Shown here in pieces: positions 17,076-24,657 of a stretch of 37,019 nucleotides of DNA. Each line of letters starts with the position of its first letter. The first letter of the stretch is position 1. A program made the translations under genes and the position numbers. This DNA comes from Caldilineaceae bacterium (GTDB lineage: Bacteria > Chloroflexota > Anaerolineae > Caldilineales > Caldilineaceae). The DNA is taken from NCBI GenBank assembly GCA_023384455.1, contig JAHDWH010000035.1, forward strand, positions 1 through 37,019, read 5' to 3'. Below the pieces are notes generated by a model, which worked only from the letters and a program-made list of their open reading frames with translations, had not been told where the DNA came from and did no database searches.

Positions 17076-17849
17076 TTACCCTTCTGCCAGGAGAGTTTTC
17101 ATCCATTCCTTATCCTCCGGGCTGAGTGTGACGGTTGGCGGCTGGCTGTAGTCGATGAGCAGATCGTAGCCGCCGATGTCGTAGCAGCGGGTGAAGACCG
17201 CGGGCAGGTCGAGCACCACATCCTCGTCCTCTGGCAGCAGGGGGATGCGGCAGCGAGGCAGGCGTTGGCGTAAGGGAATTGGGTAGACTTCAATCTTTGC
17301 GTTGTTCTGGTTGCGCAGGACGCTGATGATATAGCGCCAGTCGGCTGGTTCATCTATGCGGCCAAGCCGCGCCAGTGTCGTCGGCGGCCCCTCGCCCAGC
17401 AGATCGATCTCCACCAGATTGACCTGAGAGTTGTAAATGTCGTCCTGCTTGCGCAGGTACTTCAACCGCTCCTCGCCGGTTTTGTTAGCAGGACTCAGCA
17501 CCTCAATCAGCGTCACCACCTCGCCGCTGGGGTGGTGGATGATTTCGAGAAAGGGCACACGCCGTTCTTCCTCCAACAGCGCAATCGTCGTCGGTTCGTC
17601 GGCTACCAGCAGACCCCCGGCGACCGCTTCGCCGTAGGCTGCCGGGGCCGAACGTATGAGCAGCACATCGGGAATGTACCCCCGTCGCAGGCTGGACAAC
17701 TCCACCCGTTCACCGATGCGGGCGATATATTTGGGGCGTAGCTGGGGCTGCAATTCCTCCCGGATGTATGAAATCAGGGATGAATGCAGATCGGGCCAGG
17801 TCTGCGGGTCTTCGAGATAGGGGTCCATACCCGGAAAGGGACTGGGCAT
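17076..17849 (-). CDS. DUF4058 family protein (complete copy)
   Basis: 257 residues, beginning with the family signature MPSPFPGMDPYLE. The core has IARIGERVELSSLRRGYIPDV, a central VTLIEVLSPANKTGEERL and YLRKQDDIYNSQVNLVEIDL. It ends with the usual C-terminal portion (VLDLPAVFTRCYDIGGYDLL, then about 25 residues). The start is ATG at 17849-17847 with AGGAG seven bases upstream. The family is common in cyanobacteria and Chloroflexota and often occurs in multiple copies. A PD-(D/E)XK-like fold is only a guess from the EVLSP/EIDLL spacing. It has no signal peptide, so it is probably cytoplasmic. The next gene upstream (26 bases or more of unrelated sequence, then M20) is on the same strand, but the 125-bp gap suggests separate expression. 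Confidence 0.85.
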   Translation of the reverse strand: MPSPFPGMDPYLEDPQTWPDLHSSLISYIREELQPQLRPKYIARIGERVELSSLRRGYIPDVLLIRSAPAAYGEAVAGGLLVADEPTTIALLEEERRVPFLEIIHHPSGEVVTLIEVLSPANKTGEERLKYLRKQDDIYNSQVNLVEIDLLGEGPPTTLARLGRIDEPADWRYIISVLRNQNNAKIEVYPIPLRQRLPRCRIPLLPEDEDVVLDLPAVFTRCYDIGGYDLLIDYSQPPTVTLSPEDKEWMKTLLAEG

Positions 17850-17974
17850 TGGCTGCTCCTTTCACACATTTCACAGCAGCTACGGGTCAATGCGCGGGGT
17901 GTTGGGAGTATTGTACACTGAAGCGGGAAATAAGGGAATCGGGTGCTGAGAGGACAAAACTCGGTCTGGGGGGA

Positions 17975-19120
17975 TCAGCTCAGCCCCCACCAGCGGGCGT
18001 AGATTCCCGCCAGCTTCGCCATTTCGTCAATCTCCACCCACTCCACCGCGCCGTGGGCCTGGTCGATAGAACCTGGCCCCAGCACAATCCGCTGCCGGGT
18101 CACATCGCCGTAGGCCCAGGCATTCGTGCCGTAGGGAGCGACGGTCGGCGTCTGCCCACTCCACTCCGCCATACGGGTCACAAGTCCGCTGTCGGCTGGC
18201 TGATAGAAAGGGGTGATCTGCCGCCAGACTTCGGTGGTCAGGGGCAGGGGCGAGGCGGCTTCGGCCAGCCCGATGAGTTGGGTGGTCACGGCCAGGGGGT
18301 CTTCGCCGTCGGTCAGCCGCCGGTCGATGGCCAGAGAGCAGGTGTCGGGGACCACATTGCGCCCGATGCCGCCGTTGATGAGCACAACCGTCAGTTGGGG
18401 GATGCCCAGCGCCGTGACGGGCAGCGTTTGCAGCCGGTTCTGTTCCGCTTCCAGCGCCAGCGCCACCCGGGCCGCGGCCCAAATCGCATTCTTGCCCCGC
18501 TGGGGTTGGGCCGAGTGGGCGGTCAGCCCGTGGACTGTGAACTCCATCCGCACCAGCCCTTTGTGGCCGTGGACCGGTGTGCAGCCGGTCGGCTCGGCCA
18601 CCACCAGTTCGTCCAGAATCAGCCCCCGCGCCCGCAACCAATCGGCAAAGCCCGGCGCGCCTGTGGCCCCGGTCTCCTCGTCCACAGTGGCGGCGATGAG
18701 CAGATTGTCCTCCAACTGCACATCCGCGTTGTGCATACTTTCCAGCAATGCCAATATGACGCCGAGGCTCGCCTTCGTGTCCACCGCGCCCCGGCCATAG
18801 ACCCGCCCGTCCGCGATACGTCCGTCAAAAGGCGGGTCCGTCATCTGCTCCACGCCCACCGTATCCGTATGCACGTCCACGCCCAGCCACCGATCCGAGC
18901 GTCCCCGCCAGATGGCATAGATGCTGGAACGCCCCGGCAGAACTTCGTGCCAGTGGACTTCGCCGCCGAATTGGGCAAACCAGCCCGCCACCGCTTCGGC
19001 CATCGCGGCTTCGCCCGGCTCGCCAGCGCGGGGACCGGCCTGCTCCGGTGTCACACTGGGGATTTGGACAAGTCGGCTGAGCCAGGACGCAAGCTGTGTA
19101 GAGGAAGGAAAAGTAAGCAT
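17975..19120 (-). CDS. M20-family metallopeptidase / ArgE-DapE-like deacylase
   Basis: 381 residues. It is a two-metal hydrolase that cleaves an amide, typically of an acylated amino acid or dipeptide. The metal and catalytic motifs are all present: VDVHTDT (H84, D86), GRGAVDTKA (D114), VDEETG (E148, E149), AEPT (E176), a dimerisation-domain His in AHSAQP (H202), and the last ligand in IDQAHGAVEW (H356). Length and order fit the ArgE/DapE/CPG2 group; the substrate cannot be assigned. ATG at 19120-19118 lacks a clear RBS and lies 12 bp after the stop of a small upstream gene, which suggests translational coupling. It shares that transcript with two small genes read from a promoter near 19.8 kb. 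Confidence 0.9.
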   Translation of the reverse strand: MLTFPSSTQLASWLSRLVQIPSVTPEQAGPRAGEPGEAAMAEAVAGWFAQFGGEVHWHEVLPGRSSIYAIWRGRSDRWLGVDVHTDTVGVEQMTDPPFDGRIADGRVYGRGAVDTKASLGVILALLESMHNADVQLEDNLLIAATVDEETGATGAPGFADWLRARGLILDELVVAEPTGCTPVHGHKGLVRMEFTVHGLTAHSAQPQRGKNAIWAAARVALALEAEQNRLQTLPVTALGIPQLTVVLINGGIGRNVVPDTCSLAIDRRLTDGEDPLAVTTQLIGLAEAASPLPLTTEVWRQITPFYQPADSGLVTRMAEWSGQTPTVAPYGTNAWAYGDVTRQRIVLGPGSIDQAHGAVEWVEIDEMAKLAGIYARWWGLS

Positions 19121-19132
19121 TGGGGATAGACT

Positions 19133-19513
19133 CTATCGTTGGGAGGCCAGGTCGAGGCGTTCTTCCACCCATTCGCGCACGAGATGGGACATTGCCACAT
19201 TTTTCTGCAACTGCTCTGACCGGCGATCCGCCAGGGTGCGCAGTTCCACTTTGTCGCGCAGGTTCATGTGTACCGTCACCGTCGCCGGGGTATCGATCAA
19301 TTCTTCTTCAGAAAGCATCTCAAAATAGTCACGGGGGTAGAGGTAACCCATCCCGCTCCGGTCAATGACTCGGACAAAGTGATGTTCGTCTTCTGTGGAT
19401 GAAACTGGCAAGAGACGATAGACTTCCCCTATCAGAAGATCGGGGGAGAAATTCTCCGCTCCATCCTCCCGAAAGTAAGTCTCATTTCGCACACACCGGG
19501 CATATTTGGTCAT
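19133..19513 (-). CDS. Small uncharacterised protein, possible RHH-like C-terminus
   Basis: 126 residues from ATG 19513-19511, preferred over the ATG six bases upstream because GAGGA then stands six bases away. The N-terminal half (VYRLLPVSS...VRVIDRSGMGYLYPRDYF) resembles a small beta-barrel-like domain I cannot name. The C-terminal 45 residues (ATVTVHMNLRDKVEL, then two amphipathic helices ending VREWVEERL) have the strand-helix-helix layout of ribbon-helix-helix DNA-binding or antitoxin proteins. It follows the 80-residue gene by 9 bp and precedes the M20 gene by 12 bp. An antitoxin-like regulator is possible; this is inference from the pattern only. Confidence 0.65.
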   Translation of the reverse strand: MTKYARCVRNETYFREDGAENFSPDLLIGEVYRLLPVSSTEDEHHFVRVIDRSGMGYLYPRDYFEMLSEEELIDTPATVTVHMNLRDKVELRTLADRRSEQLQKNVAMSHLVREWVEERLDLASQR

Positions 19514-19522
19514 TGTCATTCC

Positions 19523-19765
19523 TCAGTCGATTTCTCGAATCACTTTTTGCATCACACGTCCGATTCCATGCGCTTCAAACCAGTGGACTTCGGCACGATT
19601 CATCTGTCCATTTGCATAGCGCACCAGTGCTATGCCTTTTCGTTTACGCCAAGCGCCGCGTCCGTATGTCTGGTTTAAGAAGTGACGGATACGAACGCCC
19701 GCACCCCGCGCAATCGTCTCTACTGCTTCCATCTCACCGATGATTTCAAAGTCGTAGCGGGCCAT
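19523..19765 (-). CDS. Small basic uncharacterised protein (KRKGIA / HWFEAHGIG motifs)
   Basis: 80 residues and basic. The motifs WRKRKGIALVRYANG and RAEVHWFEAHGIGRV look strongly constrained (Gly, Trp, His), so it is a real family rather than a chance frame; from memory similar small proteins occur widely in bacteria without an assigned function. The start ATG is at 19765-19763. A good promoter (TTGAAT, 18 bp, TATACT) sits about 30 bp upstream. It overlaps no other gene and is closely followed by the RHH-like gene, so the two resemble a two-gene module. Whether this is a toxin-antitoxin pair cannot be told from sequence. Confidence 0.65.
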   Translation of the reverse strand: MARYDFEIIGEMEAVETIARGAGVRIRHFLNQTYGRGAWRKRKGIALVRYANGQMNRAEVHWFEAHGIGRVMQKVIREID

Positions 19766-19792
19766 TTATCGACTCACTTAGCCATTGAGCGC

Positions 19793-19822
19793 AGTATATC
19801 ACGCGCCGTAACCCCGATTCAA
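19793..19822 (-). promoter_or_regulatory. Sigma70-type promoter for the small-gene/M20 transcript
   Basis: On the minus strand TTGAAT (19822-19817), 18-bp spacer, TATACT (19798-19793). The predicted start lies about 20 bp before the ATG at 19765. Confidence 0.5.
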
Positions 19823-19830
19823 ACCTCCAA

Positions 19831-20721
19831 CTATAACCCCAAAAAGGGCCAGACCAATTGACCGGGAATCGCCAGCCGGATGCGATAGAGTGAAGCGGAG
19901 GCGGCGATGTAGAGGGTCTGCAAATCCGGCCCGCCAAAGGTGCAGTTGCCCGCAATCTCGCCGGTGGGGATGAAGCCCAATTGGGTCCCATCCGGGGCGA
20001 TGACGTATACGCCAGCCTTCTTACCCGACCCCGCAGTCAGATAGATATTGCCCTCCACGTCTAGGGCCATCCCGTCGCCGCCATAGCCTGCGCCGAAGTC
20101 TGCCAAAGTGCGGGTGAAGTGCCAACTGCCGTCCGCGGCTGCGTCGTATTGAACGAGCGTGCGCGCCCCGCCCGGTTGCGGGTTGTGATCCACCAGATAG
20201 AGGGTGCGGTCGTCGGGGGTGATGAGGATGCCGTTGGGGGTCTGCATATCGTCAATGATCCGGGTCAGTGTGTCGTCCCCTTCGATGCGATAGACGGCCA
20301 TGCACTCCTGTTCCAGATCGCTTGTGTCGCCATAGCGGGGATCGGTGAAGTAGATGCGCCCGGTACTGTCGAAGCAGAGGTCGTTGGGTGCGTTCAACTT
20401 TTTGCCGTTGAAGTGGGAGGCCAGGGTTGTGATGCTGCCGTCCGGTTCGTACCGACGCACGGCCCGTGCGCCGCCATCCTTGCCGTCGCAGCAAACCACC
20501 AGCCGTCCCTGCGCGTCAAAGTTCATGCCGTTGGCGCGCAGAGACGGCTCCTGCCAAACTTCGGTTTTTCCTGTGGCGGCCCGGAAAACGAGGATCCGGT
20601 TGTTGGGGCAATCGGAATAGTAGACGTCGCCGACAGCGTCCGCGGCGGGGCCTTCGGCAAAAGCACAGCCATCGAAGAGGCGTTCCAGCACAGCGTCAGG
20701 AGGGATGGGGTGAGTGGGCAT
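19831..20721 (-). CDS. SMP-30/gluconolactonase/LRE-family lactonase
   Basis: 296 residues forming a six-bladed propeller enzyme that hydrolyses sugar lactones or related esters. The family signatures are FAEGPAAD (the metal-binding Glu), LNAPNDLCFDSTGRIYFTDP (Asn and Asp ligand region), PNGILITPDDRTLYLVD and GDGMALDVEGNIYLT. The start MPTHPIPPD at 20721 is preferred, with AGGA about ten bases upstream; the longer frame begins in an intergenic hairpin. There is no signal peptide, so it is probably cytoplasmic. It lies 108 bp downstream of a sugar ABC permease on the same strand, so it most likely belongs to the carbohydrate region and would convert a lactone formed by a dehydrogenase that is not in this window. 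Confidence 0.88.
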   Translation of the reverse strand: MPTHPIPPDAVLERLFDGCAFAEGPAADAVGDVYYSDCPNNRILVFRAATGKTEVWQEPSLRANGMNFDAQGRLVVCCDGKDGGARAVRRYEPDGSITTLASHFNGKKLNAPNDLCFDSTGRIYFTDPRYGDTSDLEQECMAVYRIEGDDTLTRIIDDMQTPNGILITPDDRTLYLVDHNPQPGGARTLVQYDAAADGSWHFTRTLADFGAGYGGDGMALDVEGNIYLTAGSGKKAGVYVIAPDGTQLGFIPTGEIAGNCTFGGPDLQTLYIAASASLYRIRLAIPGQLVWPFLGL

Positions 20722-20766
20722 CTGGTGACTTCCTGCTAATTGGGCTTTGTCTTCGCAAAAATGAAA

Positions 20767-20806
20767 CGTGAAACGTGAGAAAGGTCGAACGATCTCACGT
20801 TTCACG
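20767..20806. repeat. Heptamer-periodic hairpin between permease and lactonase genes
   Basis: Perfect 14-bp arms CGTGAAACGTGAGA (20767-20780) and TCTCACGTTTCACG (20793-20806) with a 12-nt loop. The left arm and its flank repeat TGAAACG every 7 nt. Confidence 0.7.
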
Positions 20807-20829
20807 CTTCACTCCTCACATTTCTTCCT

Positions 20830-21693
20830 CTACGCCTTCAGCGCCCCCTCCATCAACCCCTGGAAGAAGAGCTTCTGGGCAAAGCCAAAGGCGACGATAC
20901 CGGGGGTGATGGCGATGACGTAGACCGCGGCGATGCGCGGCCAGGCCCACTGACCCATCCCGCCGTGGGCCGCGGCGAGGACGACGGGCAAGGTGCGCAC
21001 GGCCTGGTCGTTGGTCAGGGTGGCGGCCAGCAGATACTCGCCCCAGGCAGTGACGAAATTGACGATAATCACCACCACCAGCCCGTTGGTGATGAGAGGC
21101 ACACCGACCGTCCAAAGGGTCCGCCAGGGGCCGCAGCCGTCGATGCGGGCCGCGTCGAACAGTTCGTGGGGCACCTGCTCGAAGATACTGCGCATAATCA
21201 GAACGCTGATGGCCAGGTTAAGAGTGACGTAGGGCAGGATCAGCCCGCTGGTCGTGTTGATCAGGCCGAGGGTGCGTTGAATCTCAAAGATGGAGATGAG
21301 GGAGACCACCCGCACGGGGAAATAGAGGGAGGCCACCAGCAGAAAGACGACGTACTTCTGGCCCGGCACATCCAAATGGACCAGCGCATAGCCCGCCAGC
21401 ACCGCGCAGACTGTTGTAATGACAACGGTCGCTGTCGTTACATAGACGCTATTGAAGAGGTTGCGGGGCAGGGTGTCGATCTTCTGCAGCACAAAACTGT
21501 AATGGGTGAAGTCGAAGACTTCCGGCCAAAGCGTGCCGCTATAGGCATCCGGGATCGATTTAATCGACAGCAACAGCACCCAGGCCAGAGGGACGAGAAT
21601 AATCAGCATAAAAAAATTGATGATGACGTGGCGCAGGATGACACCCATCCGCCGCCGTCGTTGATGTTCCATTGCCTGTGAAGCAGTCTGCAT
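20830..21693 (-). CDS. Carbohydrate ABC transporter permease, MalG-like
   Basis: 287 residues with about six membrane spans. The cytoplasmic EAA loop that docks to the ATPase reads FDAARIDGCGPWRTLWTVGVPL, typical of CUT1 sugar permeases. The N-terminal cytoplasmic segment and a first span of the FMLIILVPLAWVLLLS type fit MalG. The start is ATG 21693-21691 with GGAG eight bases upstream. The gene follows the MalF-like gene across an 83-bp gap that is largely a perfect palindrome. It forms the inner-membrane channel together with the MalF-like subunit. No ATP-binding subunit is encoded nearby, so a shared MsmK/UgpC-type ATPase elsewhere is expected. Confidence 0.92.
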   Translation of the reverse strand: MQTASQAMEHQRRRRMGVILRHVIINFFMLIILVPLAWVLLLSIKSIPDAYSGTLWPEVFDFTHYSFVLQKIDTLPRNLFNSVYVTTATVVITTVCAVLAGYALVHLDVPGQKYVVFLLVASLYFPVRVVSLISIFEIQRTLGLINTTSGLILPYVTLNLAISVLIMRSIFEQVPHELFDAARIDGCGPWRTLWTVGVPLITNGLVVVIIVNFVTAWGEYLLAATLTNDQAVRTLPVVLAAAHGGMGQWAWPRIAAVYVIAITPGIVAFGFAQKLFFQGLMEGALKA

Positions 21694-21713
21694 TGTTATA
21701 ACTCCAACATCTT

Positions 21714-21775
21714 GTAACGCAAGCTGTTAGCTTGCGCTGAATGGAGACCTGACGCAAGCTAACAGCTTGCGTTAC
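21714..21775. repeat. Perfect 23-bp inverted repeat between the two permease genes
   Basis: Arms at 21714-21736 and 21753-21775, loop of 16 nt. Each arm is itself palindromic (CGCAAGCT-GTT-AGCTTGCG), so either one large cruciform or two small hairpins can form. It ends 2 bp from the stop codon of the MalF-like gene. It resembles a REP-type intergenic palindrome and could set the expression ratio of the two subunits. Confidence 0.8.
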
Positions 21776-21776
21776 T

Positions 21777-22727
21777 TTAGCCGTCCTGGGGACGGAAGAT
21801 GTAGAGCAGCCCGGCCACCACAAACATCATCGACAGCGCGCCGATCCAGCCGATGGCCGCGGCGTAGCCTTGCAGCCAGTCGCCGATTTTGAAGGCCAGA
21901 TCGTACATATAGACGGTCCAGGTGTAGGTGGGCGAGGCCCGGTTGAAGCCGCCGAAGATCAGATACTCGTCGATGACCGCCATCGCCGAGCCAAAACGCA
22001 ATACCACCAGCACAGCCAGAATCGGGCGCAGCCGGGGAATCGTCACATACCAGAGCAGCTTCCACTCGTTGGCCCCGTCAATCCGGGCCGCTTCGTATAG
22101 CTCTTTGGGAATAGCAGCCAGCCCGGCCAGGAAAAACATTGTGTGATAGCCCAGCCCCCACCAGACCTCGAAGATCGCCACCGCCGGCAGGGTCAGGCTG
22201 GTCCCGCCCAGCCACTGGGGCGCGGTCTGAGGGGTGAAGAGGTGCAGCCATTCCACCAGAATATAGTTGATGGGGCCGATCTGAAAATTGTAGAGCCATT
22301 TCCAGAGTACAAAAACCATCGGGCCGGGGATGACCGCGGGGATGAGCAGAATCACCCGGTAGATAGTGGCGACCGTGCGCTGCTCCACCCGATCCACCAG
22401 CACGGCCAGGAGCAGGGGCAGAATAATTGTGCCGGGCAGGAACATCAGCGTAAACTGGGCAGCCCGGCTCAGCCCGTCGTAGACCAGCGGGTCGGCAAAG
22501 GCGTTGACGTAATTTTGCAGCCCAACCCACTGGGCAGGCTCCCGGCTCAGATAACGGTAGTCGGTAAAGCTCATCCACAGCACGCGCAGAATGGGGTAAA
22601 CCATATAGCCGAGAAAGAAAAAGAGCGCCGGGATCAGAAAAATCCAATTGCCCAGCGCGTCCAGCCGCAGCCGCTTGCGCAAGCTGGATGGTTCTTTTGC
22701 CTGAAGGGAGGAAGATAGGGTTGCCAT
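21777..22727 (-). CDS. Carbohydrate ABC transporter permease, MalF-like
   Basis: 316 residues from ATG 22727 (MATLSSSLQ); an upstream GTG at 22784 would begin inside a palindrome. About six membrane spans are visible, opening with NWIFLIPALFFFLGYMVYPI. The EAA loop YEAARIDGANEWKLLWYVTIPRL is close to the CUT1 consensus. It pairs with the MalG-like permease downstream and with the Tat-lipoprotein binding protein encoded upstream. The binding-protein gene is separated from it by a 190-bp region rich in hairpins, a common place for differential mRNA decay. The substrate is unknown, presumably a sugar, sugar acid or cyclitol. Confidence 0.9.
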   Translation of the reverse strand: MATLSSSLQAKEPSSLRKRLRLDALGNWIFLIPALFFFLGYMVYPILRVLWMSFTDYRYLSREPAQWVGLQNYVNAFADPLVYDGLSRAAQFTLMFLPGTIILPLLLAVLVDRVEQRTVATIYRVILLIPAVIPGPMVFVLWKWLYNFQIGPINYILVEWLHLFTPQTAPQWLGGTSLTLPAVAIFEVWWGLGYHTMFFLAGLAAIPKELYEAARIDGANEWKLLWYVTIPRLRPILAVLVVLRFGSAMAVIDEYLIFGGFNRASPTYTWTVYMYDLAFKIGDWLQGYAAAIGWIGALSMMFVVAGLLYIFRPQDG

Positions 22728-22783
22728 GCGTGTCCAATGCCTGTAGAGGGGGTGAAAGTGGCGAAGTGGCAGGTGGAAAGTCA

Positions 22784-22894
22784 CGCCGGTTGCAAACCGG
22801 CGTCTGCTATGGCAAGTGCGTTGAAACCCACTGGAGAAAGTGCCTAACCCGTTTCTAACGGGTTTGCCATAACAGACGCCGAATTGATTCGGCG
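22784..22894. repeat. Composite palindrome cluster between binding-protein and permease genes
   Basis: There are three small hairpins: CGCCGGTT/AACCGGCG (22784-22802), AACCCGTT/AACGGGTT (22846-22864) and CGCCGAAT/ATTCGGCG (22877-22894). A long stem, GGCGTCTGCTATGGCAA (22799-22815) with TTGCCATAACAGACGCC (22864-22880, one mismatch), encloses the middle one. It looks like a REP/PU-type mobile palindrome unit. It may stabilise the upstream binding-protein mRNA. Confidence 0.75.
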
Positions 22895-22919
22895 GCTATC
22901 GCTTTCCACCCGCAACGTT

Positions 22920-24350
22920 TTACGCCTTCGTCTTGGCGATCTCAGCCAGAACGACATCCCGCGCACCCTGCATCGCGATCATCGGGTCTGGCTCGGAACC
23001 GTTCAGATACTTCTCCCATTCCGACTTGGCAATCTGGAACTGGCTCAGGCCAAAGGCGTGGTTGGTGATGGCCCGGGCTTTGGGCAACTGGCCGGTGATC
23101 AGCCCTACGAAGTCGGGCAGCCAATCCGGGCGGCTGGCTTCCCAGCCCGCATAGACCGACTGGTAGGGGGGCAACTGGCCGGGGTGGGCCACAGGTGTGC
23201 CCGCGATAGAGTCCTGCCAGATTTGCATATCGTAGGTCAGCGCTTTGATATACTCGGCAGCCTTGTCCTTATTCTTGCCATTTTTGAAGAGGCAGGAGCC
23301 GGTGGTCCAGAAGACCGTCGAACCCTCGCCATTCTCAAATTTGGGCAGGCCACCCATCATCAGTTTGGACGGGTCCGGCCAGTTGGCGGCCATGCGCAGG
23401 GGCGCATTGAAGTACTTCGTGTAGTATGCGACTTTGCGCGCCGCAAAAGCCACCTCGTCCGGCGTACCGTTGACGCCGCCATCGGTTGCCCCTTCCAGCA
23501 GAATGTCCGGGTGGGAGAGGGCCATCATCTCCTTCATCAGCTTCAACGCTTCGATGGCTGCTTCGTGGGTAAAGTCGAAGAGACCCTCTGGGGTGTAGAC
23601 ATCCGAACTCAGGCTGTGGGTATAGGGAGCCAGGGAGCGCCAGCCGTGGGAGTCGAAGGTGCAGCCATAGAGCGCTGCGCCCGAGGATTGGATCAGCTTC
23701 GAGGCTTCCAGATATTCGGGCCAGGTGGAGGGGATGGTGGCAATGCCCGCCTTTTCGGTCATCTCCGAATTCCAGCCCATCCCAATTACATCCAGCAGGA
23801 AGGGCCAGCTATAGAGCTTGCCGTCCACTGTACATTCGGCCCGGATGGACGGAATGATGTCGTCCAGCACCTCCTGGGGAATGTAGTCGTCCCAGGGTTC
23901 GATGACACCCGCCTCGATCAGCGCGGTCATCTCCACAAAGGGGGTCATACCCACATAGACATCCCAGGTGCTTTCGTTGTTTTTGGCTTCGGCCACAAAG
24001 CGCTCGATGCCAAAGCCTTCCACCGGCGCAATCTGGTAGTTCAGACCGGGGAACTGGGCGTTGACCGTCGGGATGCTGGGGTGCAGGTCTTCGATCCACT
24101 GGTAAAAGGTGGGGGTCAGGGGGCGTTCGGCCACCGGGGCTGCCTCGGCGGGAGCCGCGCCACCACTGGAAGCCGGAGCGGCTGACGGCGCAGCGGGGGC
24201 CGCGCAACCGGCCAACGCCGCGCTGACCCCCGCAATCCCCAGCCCGGCGCCCATCATCCGGGTCAAAAACTGACGGCGGTCGATCTGTCCCCGCTGGAGC
24301 CGTGCCAGCAGGGCATTCTGGACCAGATATTCTTCATCCTTGCGCGCCAT
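22920..24350 (-). CDS. ABC transporter extracellular solute-binding protein, family 1, Tat lipoprotein
   Basis: 476 residues. The N-terminus has a twin-arginine motif (RRQFLTRMM, residues 25-33), a hydrophobic stretch and a lipobox LAGC with C49 as the lipidated residue, so it is exported folded and anchored outside the membrane. An Ala/Pro/Ser linker follows (about 50-85). The body carries family-1 sugar-binding features (FVAEAKNNESTWDVYVG, IEPWDDYIP, DGKLYSWPF, GMGWNSEMTEKAGI). The start is set by a strong AAGGAGGAG eight bases before ATG 24350, and a sigma70-type promoter lies about 130 bp upstream. It is the first gene of the transporter operon, followed by two permeases. The substrate cannot be deduced. 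Confidence 0.92.
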   Translation of the reverse strand: MARKDEEYLVQNALLARLQRGQIDRRQFLTRMMGAGLGIAGVSAALAGCAAPAAPSAAPASSGGAAPAEAAPVAERPLTPTFYQWIEDLHPSIPTVNAQFPGLNYQIAPVEGFGIERFVAEAKNNESTWDVYVGMTPFVEMTALIEAGVIEPWDDYIPQEVLDDIIPSIRAECTVDGKLYSWPFLLDVIGMGWNSEMTEKAGIATIPSTWPEYLEASKLIQSSGAALYGCTFDSHGWRSLAPYTHSLSSDVYTPEGLFDFTHEAAIEALKLMKEMMALSHPDILLEGATDGGVNGTPDEVAFAARKVAYYTKYFNAPLRMAANWPDPSKLMMGGLPKFENGEGSTVFWTTGSCLFKNGKNKDKAAEYIKALTYDMQIWQDSIAGTPVAHPGQLPPYQSVYAGWEASRPDWLPDFVGLITGQLPKARAITNHAFGLSQFQIAKSEWEKYLNGSEPDPMIAMQGARDVVLAEIAKTKA

Positions 24351-24484
24351 TCGATTCTCCTCCTTGAGAGCGATGCCGGACAAGCCAACCCAGTGGCCGG
24401 CAAAACGGTTGATGTAACTGAAGGGGGGTGGCCCAGCGGCGGGGCTGTGTTACAGGTGCAACACAATTTTTCCACGCCACTGGA

Positions 24485-24513
24485 AGTATAGCACGATAAA
24501 AGAGGCTTTACAA
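24485..24513 (-). promoter_or_regulatory. Sigma70-type promoter of the ABC transporter operon
   Basis: Minus strand: TTGTAA (24513-24508), 17-bp spacer, TATACT (24490-24485). It gives a leader of about 130 nt before ATG 24350. It lies in the 307-bp gene-free stretch 24351-24657, which otherwise holds only the palindrome at 24554-24616. Confidence 0.6.
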
Positions 24514-24553
24514 CCGACCCAAATCTGGCGCGGGTCCGAGAAATGGGGTAAGC

Positions 24554-24616
24554 GATTCCGGGAATCGACCGGGCGATCTCGGGCATAGACAATTGGTTTG
24601 GTCGATTCCCGGAATC
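24554..24616. promoter_or_regulatory. Paired TTCC-GGAA palindrome, candidate operator or terminator
   Basis: Perfect 17-bp arms GATTCCGGGAATCGACC (24554-24570) and GGTCGATTCCCGGAATC (24600-24616) with 29 nt between. Each arm contains a smaller near-palindrome (GATTCCGGGAATC). It lies about 40 bp upstream of the transporter promoter and about 40 bp after the stop of the Rid-like gene, so it could be a regulator site or an end-of-transcript structure. Confidence 0.45.
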
Positions 24617-24657
24617 AGCCGCTCGCACTCCTCAATCTGGGACACACCCACTCGCCC

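Noticed and set aside
17768..19129. 453-codon plus-strand frame across the M20 gene
   Set aside because: It is the complement of the M20 peptidase, which has all its metal ligands; the frame also runs through an intergenic gap.
22884..24185. 433-codon plus-strand frame across the binding-protein gene
   Set aside because: The minus strand carries a Tat motif, lipobox and strong RBS, and the plus frame has none.
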